64,000 nucleotides of DNA from Secundilactobacillus paracollinoides DSM 15502 = JCM 11969 (GCF_001311135.1 NZ_BBAG01000001.1:230451-294450), one strand, 5' to 3'; counted from the first letter of the stretch, positions 20,169 to 31,027 are shown. The notes: a model not told the origin generated them from the letters alone. Numbers and translations: made by a program.

Positions 20169-20222
20169 CCGAGAATCCGAACCTGACTTTTCGGACCAGA
20201 GCGACTTACACAGAAGCCCTCA
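20169..20222 (+). repeat. Degenerate half copy of the hairpin element
   Basis: GAATCCGAACCTGACTTTTC, then GACCAGAGCGACTTACACAG and AGCCCTCA follow the right half of the element consensus; the left arm is missing. Confidence 0.5.
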
Positions 20223-20243
20223 CCACCAACATCAAAAAACAAA

Positions 20244-20291
20244 AAAAGACGCAATCAAAATCCCATTCAAGAGATTCCAATTGCGTCTTTT
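20244..20291. terminator. Terminator hairpin
   Basis: AAAAGACGCAAT pairs with ATTGCGTCTTTT; placed between the convergent DUF2207 and DUF1801 genes, usable from either side. Confidence 0.75.
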
Positions 20292-20338
20292 ATGATGCGG
20301 TCAAAAGCAACGATGACAAATGAGCAACACGCACCCAT

Positions 20339-20935
20339 CTAATCCTGCCTATCACCCGCACGCTTTGACTTCGTCTGCCAGTTCATTTTCATATACAAAT
20401 GCCCGTCTGTCAACTCTGTTAGCATTTGTTGCAGGCGTTTTTCCTGCGTGGCCGGCCGCTTGGCCTGTTGAATCCAGCGCAGATAATCATTTTGCTGGTA
20501 GTGGGGTCGCGCGTTAAATTGCGCCAGCAAGCCAGCTTGGGTCAATGCTTGTTGAATTTCAGGCGGCATGGCCTCAGTCGATCGTCGGTGACGCGCTGCC
20601 GTTTCAGGGTGAGCTAACCGTGACCGCACCAACTTCGTGATCAGATTGGTCGGCAAGGGGCGATCATAAGGAAACTGAATCGCACCCTTAGAATGGGTGT
20701 AGCCATCCAATTCATCCGCCAGCTCGACCAAGGGTGCCGCTGTGGGATAAAACCCTAGATGATGCTTGTTGGCGATAAAGTGCACAAGGTTGTGCTGCTG
20801 CCAAAACGTCGGCATCCCATAACTGATGCGTTCCTCGGCGTCAGGCAACAATTGTTTCAACAGTGCATAAATTTGTTGTAGATGGGGCTGTGCCAGGGTT
20901 GGCGCCTGGTCAATATAGTCTGTGATCACAGTCAT
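20339..20935 (-). CDS. DUF1801/YdeI family protein
   Basis: A 198-aa protein with an N-terminal DUF1801 (YdhG-like) domain, including EERISYGMPTFW and HLGFYPTAAPL, and a C-terminal YdeI/OmpD-associated helical segment (NDYLRWIQQAKRPATQEKRL). ATG 20935 is chosen (M-T-V-I-T-D-Y-I-D-Q), with GTGAGG upstream; in-frame codons further 5' do not resemble the family. DUF1801 proteins have a frataxin-like fold but no settled role. Monocistronic. Confidence 0.8.
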   Translation of the reverse strand: MTVITDYIDQAPTLAQPHLQQIYALLKQLLPDAEERISYGMPTFWQQHNLVHFIANKHHLGFYPTAAPLVELADELDGYTHSKGAIQFPYDRPLPTNLITKLVRSRLAHPETAARHRRSTEAMPPEIQQALTQAGLLAQFNARPHYQQNDYLRWIQQAKRPATQEKRLQQMLTELTDGHLYMKMNWQTKSKRAGDRQD

Positions 20936-20980
20936 GAGCCTCACGTCCTTTTGTACCGAGTATACCATAGCATCCAACCA

Positions 20981-21029
20981 AAAAGAGGCTTCCTTAAACC
21001 ACCACGTGCCAGTTTTAAGAAAGCCTTCT
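20981..21029 (-). terminator. Terminator of the DUF3737-malY operon
   Basis: On the minus strand AGGCTTTCTTAAA pairs with TTTAAGGAAGCCT (one G-T pair), followed by CTTTTT. Confidence 0.75.
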
Positions 21030-21044
21030 AAACCATCATTCGGT

Positions 21045-22207
21045 TTAATCGTGATAGGCATCAATGCCTTGTTTCAACCGGTTCAACCCATCCGTCAACT
21101 CGGCAGTGGGACAGGCCACGCTGATCCGAATAAAGAGTTTACCGTTTGGTCCGTAAGCATTCCCGTCAGCGACAATCAGCCCGGTCTTTTCCCGCAAAAC
21201 GCGGTCAGTGCCGCAGCATCCGTCGTCACAGCACTGACGTCCAGCCACATCAAATACGTGGCATGACCAGTGATCACGTGGACCTGAGGGAGGTTGGCGG
21301 CCATAAATGCAGTTAACTGCTGCTTGTGGGCCGTAATGACCTGGCGCAATTCTGTGACCCATTGCGCCCCAAGGGTATAGGCGGCAACACTTGCGGGTAC
21401 CGCAAACGGGTTTGGTTCTGCCAGTTCATCCGTGTTCAGCCCGCGGTTCACAATTGCCCGTAATTCTGGGTTGGGCACGATCACTGTTGCAACGTGCATG
21501 GCGGCAACGTTAAAGGTCTTGCTTGGCGAAACACAGGTGACACTATTTTGCGCGTTCACGTCGTTTACAGACGCAAACGGCACGTACTGATAGCCCGTAT
21601 CCGTGACGTCACCATGAATTTCATCGGCAATAACCACCACGTGATACTTAGTAGCCAGCGCACCGATACGTTCAAGTTCAGTGGTTTCCCAGATATGCCC
21701 GGTCGGATTGTGTGGGTTACAGAAGATCATGAGTGACGTGAGCGGGTCGGCCATTTTTGTTTCCAAGTCGGCCCAGTCAACGGTGTACGTACCGTCAGTA
21801 TAGACGAGGTCGCTGGATAAAACGTGACGGCCGTTATTCAAAATGGAATTGTAGAAAATATTATAAACGGGTGACTGAATCAAAACGTTGTCACCAATCT
21901 GGCTCAACCGTCGCACGGCTGACGAGATGGTGGGCACAACGCCGGTCGCAAACAGCATCCAATCCGTTTTCGGCTGCCAATCATGTTGGTCACGATACCA
22001 GTTTGCGACGGCCTCAAAGTAGGCCTGGGGCACTTCTTCATACCCAAAAATCCCCGTTTCAGCTCGCGTTTGAATCGCACTGACGATCTCAGGTGCGGTG
22101 CGAAAGTCCATGTCAGCGATGCTGAGCGGCAGTTCATTTGGTTTGACGTCCCACTTCACAGAGTTGGTGTTACGACGATTTACGGGTGATTCGAAATCAT
22201 ACGGCAT
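21045..22207 (-). pseudogene. MalY/PatB family pyridoxal-phosphate C-S lyase (cystathionine beta-lyase type), one frameshift
   Basis: Restored length is about 387 aa. Fold-type I aminotransferase motifs: CNPHNPTG (163-170), DEIHGD (195-200), PLP-lysine in SPSKTFN (Lys230) and the carboxylate-binding Arg in LFIRISVACP. The enzyme cleaves cystathionine or cysteine-type thioethers to a thiol, pyruvate and ammonia. The break is near 21190 (GCGTTTTGCGGG on the minus strand, one base short, joining LTAF to LREKTGLIVADG). Its start overlaps the DUF3737 stop by 11 bases, so the two are translationally coupled under the MerR-type promoter at 23164-23194. Confidence 0.85.
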
Positions 22208-23138
22208 GTTGCTGATCCTTCCTTATTTGTATTTCGGTGCGCTGACGGTCGATCTGCGGATCATCGAAAATGACTTGGCCAATGGCGGGAGCAACAATGC
22301 GGCCGTTCACTGGATTCTTGACACTGTCGATTGCGGTGGTCACGGTAGTATCAACGTCGGAACAGTACTCAAAAATAAGATCCGAGTTGACCATACTACA
22401 GTTTTGAAGTGTCAAGTGGTCCACGTAGCACAGTCCCTGGTCGCTTTCGATCCAGCAATTGACAAACGTGATGTTTTTCGAATTCCAGGCGAGATATTCA
22501 CCTATTAACGTGGAATCGTAAACGGTCACGTTATCGCAATTCCAAAACGCATCGTGGGTCATGAACGTCGAATTGTGCACCTCAACGTTCTTTGACCCAT
22601 CAAAGGCATAGTTGCCAGTGAGGTTCAGATGATCGACAACCACGTTTTCGCAGTTTTTTCCGAAGTAGTCCCCGGTCGCTGTGACGTGATCCAATTTCAC
22701 ATCAGTGCACCACCAAAGCGTTTCAGCGGCATCACTGAAGGTGACGTTTTGAATGTCAAGATCAGTGGCGTGACGAAATGTCTTGGTGTCTAACACCATG
22801 GTATCACGCATGGCGAGATGGTGGGTGTACCAGATTCCAGCGTGAGCACCCTGTTGCAGGGCACTATCCGCGACGGTAATGTCGTTGGCATACCACAGCG
22901 GATACTTCCACTTAAATAGGGTGTGGTCGATGGCGAGATTGCTGGCGTGTTTGAGCGGCGATTCACCATCCCTGAAAGTACTATTCGTAATATGGGTGTC
23001 GTGGGCTTGAAACAACGCCCGTTCACCCGTTAAGGTTTGTTGGTTAATTTCTTGAGTTAATTTTTTCAATGCAGTATCACAGCCGGGTAGAACCGGACTG
23101 TTTAATCTAACTTCCTCTCTGTTTGACACAATTTCCAT
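22197..23138 (-). CDS. DUF3737 beta-helix protein
   Basis: A 313-aa protein built from short repeats (x-N-x-x-V-x-D-x-x-hydrophobic, for example DLDIQNVTFSDA, NVTVYDSTLIGE, HLTLQNCSMVNS) that predict a right-handed parallel beta-helix. This is DUF3737, common in lactic acid bacteria, function unknown; enrichment in His, Asp and Trp suggests ligand binding. Coupled to malY downstream. ATG 23138 has no clear Shine-Dalgarno. AGAGAGGAAG lies inside the frame about 20 bases later, but no start codon follows it at proper spacing, so the start is a little uncertain. Confidence 0.85.
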   Translation of the reverse strand: MEIVSNREEVRLNSPVLPGCDTALKKLTQEINQQTLTGERALFQAHDTHITNSTFRDGESPLKHASNLAIDHTLFKWKYPLWYANDITVADSALQQGAHAGIWYTHHLAMRDTMVLDTKTFRHATDLDIQNVTFSDAAETLWWCTDVKLDHVTATGDYFGKNCENVVVDHLNLTGNYAFDGSKNVEVHNSTFMTHDAFWNCDNVTVYDSTLIGEYLAWNSKNITFVNCWIESDQGLCYVDHLTLQNCSMVNSDLIFEYCSDVDTTVTTAIDSVKNPVNGRIVAPAIGQVIFDDPQIDRQRTEIQIRKDQQHAV

Positions 23139-23163
23139 GCCGCAAGTGCAGCATGCAACAAAC

Positions 23164-23194
23164 AGTATAGGACTTAAAGTGTACTTTAAGTCAA
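23164..23194 (-). promoter_or_regulatory. MerR-type promoter of DUF3737-malY
   Basis: On the minus strand TTGACT (23194-23189), a 19-base spacer and TATACT (23169-23164). The spacer contains the perfect palindrome ACTTAAAGT-GT-ACTTTAAGT (23172-23191). An over-long 19-bp spacer with a central dyad is the hallmark of MerR-family activators. Confidence 0.75.
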
Positions 23195-23225
23195 TTAAAA
23201 AGACTTTTTGCAGCTTAAATGTGGT

Positions 23226-23561
23226 TTAGTCGATCTTATCTTCACCACCAAACAAGCAATTATCGAACAACCAACGCATAAGCTGATCGGGGTCGCCGTC
23301 AGCATCGACCTGATGTAGCCAACTTCGAAAGTGAGCCATTTTATGAGGTGGCATTGTGAAGATACCAGCACCGGCATGCAGCAAAATAGTATTAGCTGCG
23401 AAATACGCGGTTCGCTTGTTGTCATCTTCAAAGTATTGCCAACGTGAACTATCTGAAAATAACGTGAGGGCTTTCGCAGTTGCCGATAATGGGCTCGTTA
23501 TCAGTCGTTGAAATTGGTTTTTAACGGCCTCCTTAAACTGAGAAACTGCGTCACAATTAGT
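23226..23561 (-). pseudogene. Fic/DOC-like protein remnant, 5' truncated
   Basis: An open frame of about 111 codons with no usable start. It contains RWQYFEDDNKRTAYFAANTI, LLHAGAGIFTMPP and a C-terminal QLMRWLFDNCLFGG, which together resemble the C-terminal half of Fic proteins. The core motif (H-x-F-x-D/E-G-N-x-x-R) is altered: the His position is Gln and the Gly is Asp. The upstream half is missing, and only inverted repeats and the dsdA terminator lie there. Probably a decayed Fic gene; no antitoxin partner is visible. Confidence 0.5.
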
Positions 23562-23566
23562 TTAAA

Positions 23567-23603
23567 CTTTCAGTATTGGCCCGTCTACCGCCAATATTGA
23601 AAG
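23567..23603. repeat. Inverted repeat upstream of the Fic remnant
   Basis: CTTTCAGTATTGGC and GCCAATATTGAAAG, 14-base arms with one mismatch and a 9-base loop; no T-run. May mark the truncation point of the Fic gene. Confidence 0.5.
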
Positions 23604-23625
23604 ATCACTTTCATCTTAATTGTGG

Positions 23626-23662
23626 AACAAAAAGAGACTGAAAAATAGCTTTCAATCTCTTT
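23626..23662 (-). terminator. Terminator of D-serine ammonia-lyase gene
   Basis: On the minus strand AAAGAGATTGAAA pairs with TTTCAGTCTCTTT (one G-T pair) and continues TTG. Confidence 0.7.
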
Positions 23663-23697
23663 AAACAAATCTTATTTTAATCGTCCTATATCCGTCA

Positions 23698-25025
23698 TTA
23701 TCTCGCCAAAACCTGTTGTGGTTCTGCCAGTAATGCCCGGCCTTTGTCATAATACCGCTGCATCTCATCCGTTGGGACTAACTTCCCGCCAGTTGCCCAA
23801 ACAACGTGGGTGGCGTTCTTCAAAACAGCTTGATTTTCAAATCCGGCAACGGTTGGAGCAATGGCGCTAAAACCAGCCGCAGCCGAAGGTTCAACATAGA
23901 TGTTTTGCGTATCAGCCAACAGGCTAAATACCGGTAGATATCGTCGTCGCTGAAGGTGTGGGCGCCATACAAGAGGGTGCGCATCACGCGGCCAGCAATC
24001 TTCGATGAGCGGGGAACGGCTAACCCGTCTGCCAGGGTCTTGCCGTCGATGCCCAGATCAGTGACCGCAATTTTGTCGTAGAGGTGGGTCATCATGCCCA
24101 TGGTGACGGATGGCACGTGCGTTGGTTCAGCAAACACGGGATAGATTCCCTCAGGCATCATCATTTGCAGACCGAAGCTGACACCGCTGGGACTGCCGCC
24201 TACGCCAGCTGGCAGATACACGAAAACGGGGTGGTCCGCATCCGGAAAGATGCCATCGTCAGTTAACTGTTTTTGAATCTCAATGCCGGCTGCTGAATAA
24301 CCTAGGAATAAGTCCTTTGAGCCTTCGTCATCGATAAAGTAAGTGTGGGGATCCTTAGCCGCTTCTTTCCGCCCTTGAGCGATCGCCACGGAAACACTGT
24401 CGTCATGCTCAACAACGGTCACGCCGTTGGCCCGCAACATGTCCTTTTTCCACTGGCGTGCATCAACGGACATGTGAACAGTGGTCTTGAAGCCGAAACT
24501 AGCGGCGGCCATACCAATGCTCAAGCCTAAGTTACCAGTCGAGCCGACCATGATGCCATAATCAGCAAATAATTTGTGGTAGTCGGGTGTTGCCAAAACC
24601 GCGTAGTCATCGGAGTAGGTCAAATTCGTTTCAGTCATGGCCACGTGTTCGGCAAACTTCAGTACTTCGTAAATGCCACCCCGAGACTTAATAGAGCCGG
24701 AAATGGGTAACATACTGTCAGCTTTAAGATAAACGTTGCCAGGAATCTCGGCCGCATTCCGGTCTTCCAACACAGTCTGCATCTTATCGATTTTGAGCAA
24801 TGGTGAGATCAGCTGGCCATCTGTTTTCTGTGTTTCGGGAAAGGCGGCCGCCAGATACGGTGCAAACCGTTTAAAACGGGCAGCAACATCAAAAACTTCT
24901 GCTTGGGTAAATGGAATTTCAGCTTCTTCGCCAAATTCTGGGTTGATCCAGGTAATTGGCTGATAGTGTTGCATATTATTTAGTAGTGGGAATTTATGGA
25001 TTAATTGTTCAAGTTCGTCTGTCAT
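23698..25025 (-). pseudogene. dsdA: D-serine ammonia-lyase, one frameshift
   Basis: Restored length is about 442 aa, as for E. coli DsdA. PLP-lysine is in [10 protein letters not shown] (Lys113), the phosphate-binding stretch is [10 protein letters not shown], and [13 protein letters not shown] is the glycine loop. The enzyme converts D-serine to pyruvate and ammonia. The break near 23924 (GGTATTTAGCC on the minus strand, one T short) joins DDDIYRYL to [18 protein letters not shown] is 7 bases before ATG 25025. Divergent from a LysR gene, as dsdA is from dsdC in enterobacteria, so that regulator probably senses D-serine. Confidence 0.9.
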
Positions 25026-25221
25026 GATAAAACCTCCAAGTACAGATACCGGTGCGATTGACCAATGCCCGGCATCAGGTTATACTTCATGATAGCTTAA
25101 GTGTTTTAACAAAAAAATCAAAAATATATTGAGTATTAGTTTGGTTTTGATTGACTTAACATCATAGTGGAAGTCTGGAAAATGGGGGCTTTCCGCCATA
25201 ATCTTGTCAGGAGGTGACGAC

Positions 25222-26211
25222 GTGCTGGATATTTGGCGACTCAAGATTCTGATACAATTTGACACGTTAAAAACAATGAAACGGGTGGCCGACGTCATGG
25301 CCATCACGCAATCAGCCGTGTCGGCGCAACTCAAGCAATTAGAAAAAGACACCAATACCACCTTGCTGGAAAAGGTTGGCCGCAATGTTGAGTTGACGCC
25401 AACGGCCAAGGATCTCATCGCGCAGGTTCGCCCGATCATTGATGAATTAGAAGCCGTTGAAGTGTCACTGACAGGTGCGGATACCAACTATGAAGGCATT
25501 GTCCGCATCGGTGCGTTTTCCAGTGCACTACAAGAATTGGTGGTCCCAGCAACTGCGGCCGTGAACCATCAATTCCCAGCTGTGGACTTTCGGTTGGCTG
25601 AACTCGAACCACCCGCAAGTTTGACGGCGCTCAGTGCCCACCAGATCGACCTGGCCATCGTGGCCTACATTGGTGACATGATGCCGTTGCCAGCTGATCT
25701 AACGGCGGTTGAACTTGGTACCGACGCGCTCAAAGTGTTGGTCAACACACAAAATCCGTTGGCTTCCCAGACCGCGATCAGCATTTCTGATCTTCGGGAC
25801 CAGGACTGGGCCATGGAACCGGATGGCGCGTATCTGAGTGACCGGGTCTGGCGGCTCTGTCAGGAAGCCGGTTACCAACCGCACCGAATTGCCACGTTCC
25901 AAGACTACGCTGCGATTCGCAGTGCCGTGCAGTATAATGTCGGTATCGGTGTGTTGCCAGGCATCACGATTCCAGCCCAGCTGACGGCAACCCGAGCGTT
26001 GCCGCTAACGCCTGGACAGCATCGGCATTTCTATCTCGTTTCCCGGAAGGCACAAGCCCACTTGAAAACGATCGAAGCCACCCAGCAGCAGATCATCCAA
26101 ACGAGCGCGCAGGTGTTAACGACCAGTCACACCGCGCCCACAATCAATCGCACCCGCCAAACGACCCGGATCGTTCACGGCGCACAGCATCCAAACAGAA
26201 AGCGAGATTAA
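25222..26211 (+). CDS. LysR family regulator, likely of dsdA
   Basis: A 329-aa LysR protein. Helix-turn-helix RVADVMAITQSAVSAQLKQL (about residues 22-41) precedes a substrate-binding domain. Start GTG 25222 follows CAGGAGGTGAC at ideal spacing. The C-terminal 40 residues are unusually Thr/Arg rich and may be a disordered extension. Divergent from dsdA, hence a candidate D-serine-responsive activator. Its stop is one base from the next gene, which is therefore co-transcribed. Confidence 0.85.
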   Translation: MLDIWRLKILIQFDTLKTMKRVADVMAITQSAVSAQLKQLEKDTNTTLLEKVGRNVELTPTAKDLIAQVRPIIDELEAVEVSLTGADTNYEGIVRIGAFSSALQELVVPATAAVNHQFPAVDFRLAELEPPASLTALSAHQIDLAIVAYIGDMMPLPADLTAVELGTDALKVLVNTQNPLASQTAISISDLRDQDWAMEPDGAYLSDRVWRLCQEAGYQPHRIATFQDYAAIRSAVQYNVGIGVLPGITIPAQLTATRALPLTPGQHRHFYLVSRKAQAHLKTIEATQQQIIQTSAQVLTTSHTAPTINRTRQTTRIVHGAQHPNRKRD

Positions 26212-26212
26212 C

Positions 26213-26635
26213 ATGGCACTTCAAAAACACTTTGATTTCGGTGGGGCGACCCACCACAGCGGCGGCAGTAAATCAGCGGCCAAGAAAACGTTGCACGCCT
26301 TTTGGGACTACATCCTAGGCCAGAGCGGCTCACTGCCGGAACAACTCACTGTCGGCGACTTAGCACCCTTTCAAAAAAGCATCAAAAACCACGGCGACAA
26401 ATTGATCAATTCCTATCGCGTCTCCGGTGGCGCGTTTGTTACGCCGGTTCAGGACTACATTGAAGCCAGCACCCAGTTTTTAGACCAGTTTACGCTGGAC
26501 GGCGACGACCAGCCGGTGAGTGCTGACACGCAGTTAGACCTGTCCAAACGCGACTTGATGCTGCAGTTTGAACATCACGTGAATGGGTTGATTCGCCAGT
26601 ATGAAACCGTGATTAGCCACTATCATCCAGAATAA
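26213..26635 (+). CDS. Hypothetical protein upstream of sbcDC
   Basis: A 140-aa soluble, acidic, mostly helical protein that I do not recognise. It begins with a His/Gly/Ser-rich segment (HFDFGGATHHSGGSKSAAKK) and has no membrane segment or signal peptide. It starts one base after the LysR stop and lies 134 bases before sbcD, in the same direction. Either an operon partner of the LysR gene or an accessory of sbcDC; the sequence does not decide. Confidence 0.6.
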   Translation: MALQKHFDFGGATHHSGGSKSAAKKTLHAFWDYILGQSGSLPEQLTVGDLAPFQKSIKNHGDKLINSYRVSGGAFVTPVQDYIEASTQFLDQFTLDGDDQPVSADTQLDLSKRDLMLQFEHHVNGLIRQYETVISHYHPE

Positions 26636-26769
26636 TGCGCTTTATTTTTTAAATGCCACAAAATAGACGCACGGAAATCTTCTGAAAAAATTTCTAAAAT
26701 GGTAAACTAATAGGGATAGTTCTACGTAGTTCCTACTAACCAACCAAATTTTAGAAAAGAGGATTTGCC

Positions 26770-27892
26770 ATGCGTTTTTTGCATACAGCCGATTGGCACA
26801 TTGGCCGTCGCTTACACGGCTTTGATCTGACCGAATCTCAGGCGGATGCGTTTACTCAAATCGAAACGATTGCCAAGCCGAAAAAGTGGACGGCATTTTA
26901 TTAGCGGGCGACCTGTACGACCGTGGCCTGCCGTCAGAATCATCCGTTGAACAACTCAACGCCATGATCGAACAATTAAACCTCACCGACCAGATTCCGA
27001 TCTACGCGATCTCCGGCAACCACGACAGCGCGATTCGGATCGCCACCGGTGCCCAGTGGTTTAAGGCCACCAAGTTCTACATGGCAACCGATATCAAGGA
27101 CGCGTTTGACCCCATTACGGTTGGGGATACGCAGATCTTCCTATTGCCGTACTTCGAACCCTTTGCGGCCGCCCAATACTTTGATGATGAGTCCATTGTC
27201 CACCTGGATCAGGCAGTTGCGGCTGCCGTGGCGAAGATGAAGACCCTGTTTGACCCGGATAAAAAACACATTCTTGAAGCGCACTTTTTCGTATCCGGTA
27301 GTACCACCACTGATTCTGAAACGCAGTTGACGGTGGGCGGATTAGCCTCAGTGCCGCTGGAAACACTGAAAGACTTTGACTATGTTGCCCTCGGTCATCT
27401 CCACGGCCGGCAGGCACTCCAGGCCGACAACGCCAGTTACAGCGGCTCACCGGTCAAGTTTTCACTGTCTGAGGCAACTCAAGAAAAAGGCGTCTACATT
27501 CTCGATACGGAAACGATGACTCGCGAATTCAAACCACTGACGCCGTTGCGTGACGTTCAGTTGCTGCACGAGTCCTTTGAAACGTTGATCGATCCCATTT
27601 TCTACAACGGGCTTGACCTTGATAACTACTATGGCATCACACTGACCGATACCAAGCCGATTCCTAACGTGTTGGCACGATTACGGGAAATCTATCCCAA
27701 TATCATCACGCTGGAACGGGAAAAGGGCTACCAGGCGTCCCTGCGGCCAAGTGCCCTCAACGTGAAGCATCAGGATCCAATGGCACTGCTGGAACAGTTT
27801 TACGAACTGGTGGCAAAAGACGACCTCAGTGACCAGCAGAAACAGTGGCCGAGGACGCGCTGAAGAAGGCCAATAAGGAGGTTCAACCGTGA
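26770..27892 (+). pseudogene. sbcD: Exonuclease SbcD, two frameshifts
   Basis: Restored length is about 374 aa. Calcineurin-like phosphoesterase motifs are all present: HTADWHIG, LLAGDLYDR, ISGNHDS, EAHFF and LGHLHGRQ. With SbcC it forms the Mre11-Rad50-like nuclease that cleaves DNA hairpins and blocked ends. Breaks: near 26876 (GCCAAGCCGAAAA should be GCCAAGGCCGAAAA, a GGCC site, giving IAKAEKVDGILLAGD) and near 27841 (CAGAAACAGTGG should be CAGAAAACAGTGG, giving QKTVAEDALKKANKEVQP). After the second correction the stop TGA 27890-27892 overlaps the sbcC start as GTGA, the arrangement expected for sbcDC. This strongly supports sequence errors. Confidence 0.9.
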
Positions 27893-30800
27893 GACCGTTA
27901 AAACTAACATTAAAGAACTTTGGCCCGTATGAAGCCGAAACGATCGACTTTCAAAAATTGGCTGAAGTCCCCGTTTTCTTAATTTCTGGTCAAACAGGGA
28001 GCGGCAAGACCACGATCTTTGAAGCCCTGACCTTTGCGCTATACGGTGAAAGTGTGACGTCAGATCGACCAGCAAATAGCTTGCGGTCAGACTTTGCGGT
28101 GGACACCGAACCGACGGAGGTCACCCTGTTATTTGAGCACCAGGGCAAACAGTACGAGATCACTCGGCAGCCTAAACAAACCCTCGCTAAAAAACGTGGG
28201 TCTGGCGATAAGACCTATAACGCATCCGCTGAATTAAAGGTGTTTGATAACGATAAAAAGGTTGAAGACACCACCAAACTAAAAGATATCAACATTGAAC
28301 TGGAAGGCTTACTGCAGATCAACCGGGACCAATTTTCACAGATTGTCCTGCTGCCGCAAGGTGACTTCCGGCGGTTTTTAATCTCTGATAGCGAAGGCAA
28401 GGAAGGCGTGCTCCGTAAGCTGTTCAAGACACAGCTCTACCAAAACTGGGGCGATCAGATCAAGGACCAGCTGCGAGAGGCCAACGCCAAGAGCCGCGGC
28501 TGGAAGAGCACGATCACTGATAACCTCAAGGCAATTCAGTGGGTCGAAACCCCCGATGACTTAGACAACCTCGGTGTGGAAGCTCAGGCTGACCTGTTGA
28601 AGACCCAGCAGAATAAAACTGAAGCGACTGGGCACGCACAACGCACCGCTCTGAATGAAAAACAGACTGCCGTTCAAAAACAACAGACCGCCATTGAACA
28701 GGCCGTCAAACATAATCAACAGTTAGACGAACTCGCAAAATTGGAAGCCCAACACACGCAATTAACGACCCAGGAACCCGCCATGGCAGCCTTGAAGACC
28801 CAAATTGCTGACCTCGTCTGGGCGCAATCGCTCAAGCCGGATTATGATACCCGCCAACAGACGACGACCAGTTACCAGCAAACGGCCCAGTCGATCGTTG
28901 CTGAAGAAAAGACGCGGACACAAACAACGGCTGACTTAAAGGCCCTCAAGACGACCCAGACCATGTTACAGGCACAGGCTCCTGAGTTCGCTGCAAAGCA
29001 GCAGCAAATACCGCTGCTGGAACAGCAACGGCCCTCATTTGAAAAAGTTGCCCACTTAACTGCGGCACTCAAGAAGGCCTCCCAGGATGCTGATCAGGCA
29101 CAAACGGCCTTGACCGCGATGACAGCCCAGCAGAAAACACTCAGTGACGCCCTGACTCAGCAAGAGTCGCTTGCTAACCAAGCAGCACCATTGAAATTAC
29201 AACAAACGACTTTGTTGCAGCAACAGGACAAGTTGGCTGGCTACACGCGGCAAGGCCAGACGTTGACTGGGGTCAATGACCAGCTGAGCACGCTTCAAGC
29301 GCAGATCACTACCAAGCAGGCAACCCTGCCGGACTTACAGGCCGCAGTCCAGACTGCCGAAGCCGCCAAGGCCGATTTGGAGAATCAGCGCCTAGCCAAC
29401 CACATTGCTGAGTTAGCGCAGCAGTTAAGCCCGGGCACGCCATGCCCAATCTGCGGCAGTGTGGACCATCCCAGCCCAGCAGTCGCCGTGGCAGGAAAAA
29501 CGGTCACCAAGGCAGCGCTCACGAAGGCTGACAAACTGGTCACAGCGCAAAGTCAGACGCTGACCAAACAACAAACTGAAATTGAACAGTTGCAACAGCA
29601 GTTAACGACGCAACAAACTGCCCAAAACAAGGCAATCACGTCATTTGAAACTGAATTAGGCGCCCTTGAGTGGCTTTCAGTTGATGCTGGATCAGGACTG
29701 GCCGATTGCCAAACCGCGCTCCAAAAGGCGGCACAAACGGTGACGAGCCAGCTGGCGGCGGTGCAACAGGACTTGGACAAAAGTCAAAAGGCAGCAGTTC
29801 AGGTCACCGAATTGACGCAACAACAGGCTGACTTAACTAAGGCGGCAACTGATCAACAAGCCCAGGTCGCCACGGTGCAGCAACAGGTGCAGACGGTGAC
29901 TGTCCAATTGACGGATGCGCAAGCCAGGTACCGACGGCCTTTAAGGACCTCGACAGCCTCGACGCCCATCTCAACGCGCTTAAAAAAGAAACTGCCGATT
30001 TTGAGCAGCGGCGACAAGAAACGCAAAAAACAGTCTCCAGTACTGAAAACGCACTGGCCGCATCCACCTCTAAACTAGATGTGATGACCGCCCGCCAAAA
30101 TGAATTAACCAAACAGTTAACCGCGTTGAATGACCAGCTGACAACAGCGTTAGAGGCGCACTTTGACGGTGAACCAGATTGGGATCAGTTCAAAACGTTA
30201 CTGAATCAACTACCATCCATCACTGACCAACGCCAACAGTTACAAACGTACAATCAACAGGTAGCGGCGGTTCGAGCCCAATTAGAAACCTACCGGAAAA
30301 TGGTCAGCGGCGAGCGCATTGACGTGACCTCGGCGCAAACAACCTTAAAGACGGCTCAGGATGAGTTGCAACAGGCGAATGACGCGATGGAAGCAACCAG
30401 TAAGTTGTACATTCTGAACCAGCACACTCTGGAAACAATCGAGAAAGCCACCAAGCTATCCGTAAACAGGCAAATGACCTTGACGCGCTGACGTTACTCT
30501 CGAGCACCATCAACGGCAACGGTGACGCCAAATTAAGTTTGGAGCGCTACGTTTTACAGCAGTACCTCTTAGAAATATTGGACGCCGCAAACGGTCATCT
30601 GCAGGCCCTAAGTTCAGGCCGCTACTACCTTCAACTGCACGAAGAAGCGGGGACGTACGCCAAAAACACCGGCTTGGAATTGGATGTGTACGACGACAAT
30701 GTTGGCCACACCAGAAGTGTCCACACCTTGTCCGGTGGCGAGAGTTTCATCGCCGCGCTGAGTTTAGCGTTAGCGTTGGGTGAAGTCATTCAAAACCAAG

Positions 30801-31027
30801 CTGGCGGGATCTCCATTGACGCGCTGTTTATCGATGAAGGGTTTGGCTCACTGGATGCCGACTCGCTGCAAACAGCCATGGCGGCCCTCGAACACATCGA
30901 AGGTGACCACCGAATGATCGGGATCATTTCCCATGTAGAGGCCTTAAAATCACAGATTCCGTACCAGATTCAGGTTGCCACTCAGGGTCAGGGCAAGAGT
31001 CACGCCAAGCTGGTTGTCCCACAATGA
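27889..31027 (+). pseudogene. sbcC: Exonuclease SbcC (SMC-like ATPase), two frameshifts
   Basis: Restored length is about 1046 aa. N-terminal ATPase half: MRPLKLTLKNFGPY, Walker A SGQTGSGKTT (33-42) and Q-loop VLLPQGDFRRFL. Two long Gln/Thr/Ala-rich coiled coils flank the zinc hook CPIC (in GTPCPICGSVDHP). The C-terminal half carries the signature TLSGGESFIAALSLALA and Walker B ALFIDEGFGSLD. Breaks lie near 29927 (GCCAGGTACCG, one base short, then VPTAFKDLDSLDAHLNAL) and near 30460 (ACCAAGCTATCC, probably ACCAAGGCTATCC). Both are single losses in a continuous coding frame. Hydrolyses ATP to open DNA for SbcD. Confidence 0.9.

Noticed and set aside
27889..31027. Programmed ribosomal frameshifting in sbcC or other split genes
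   Set aside because: No slippery heptamer with a downstream structure at the breaks, and breaks of the same kind occur in some 25 unrelated genes, so a common technical cause is simpler.
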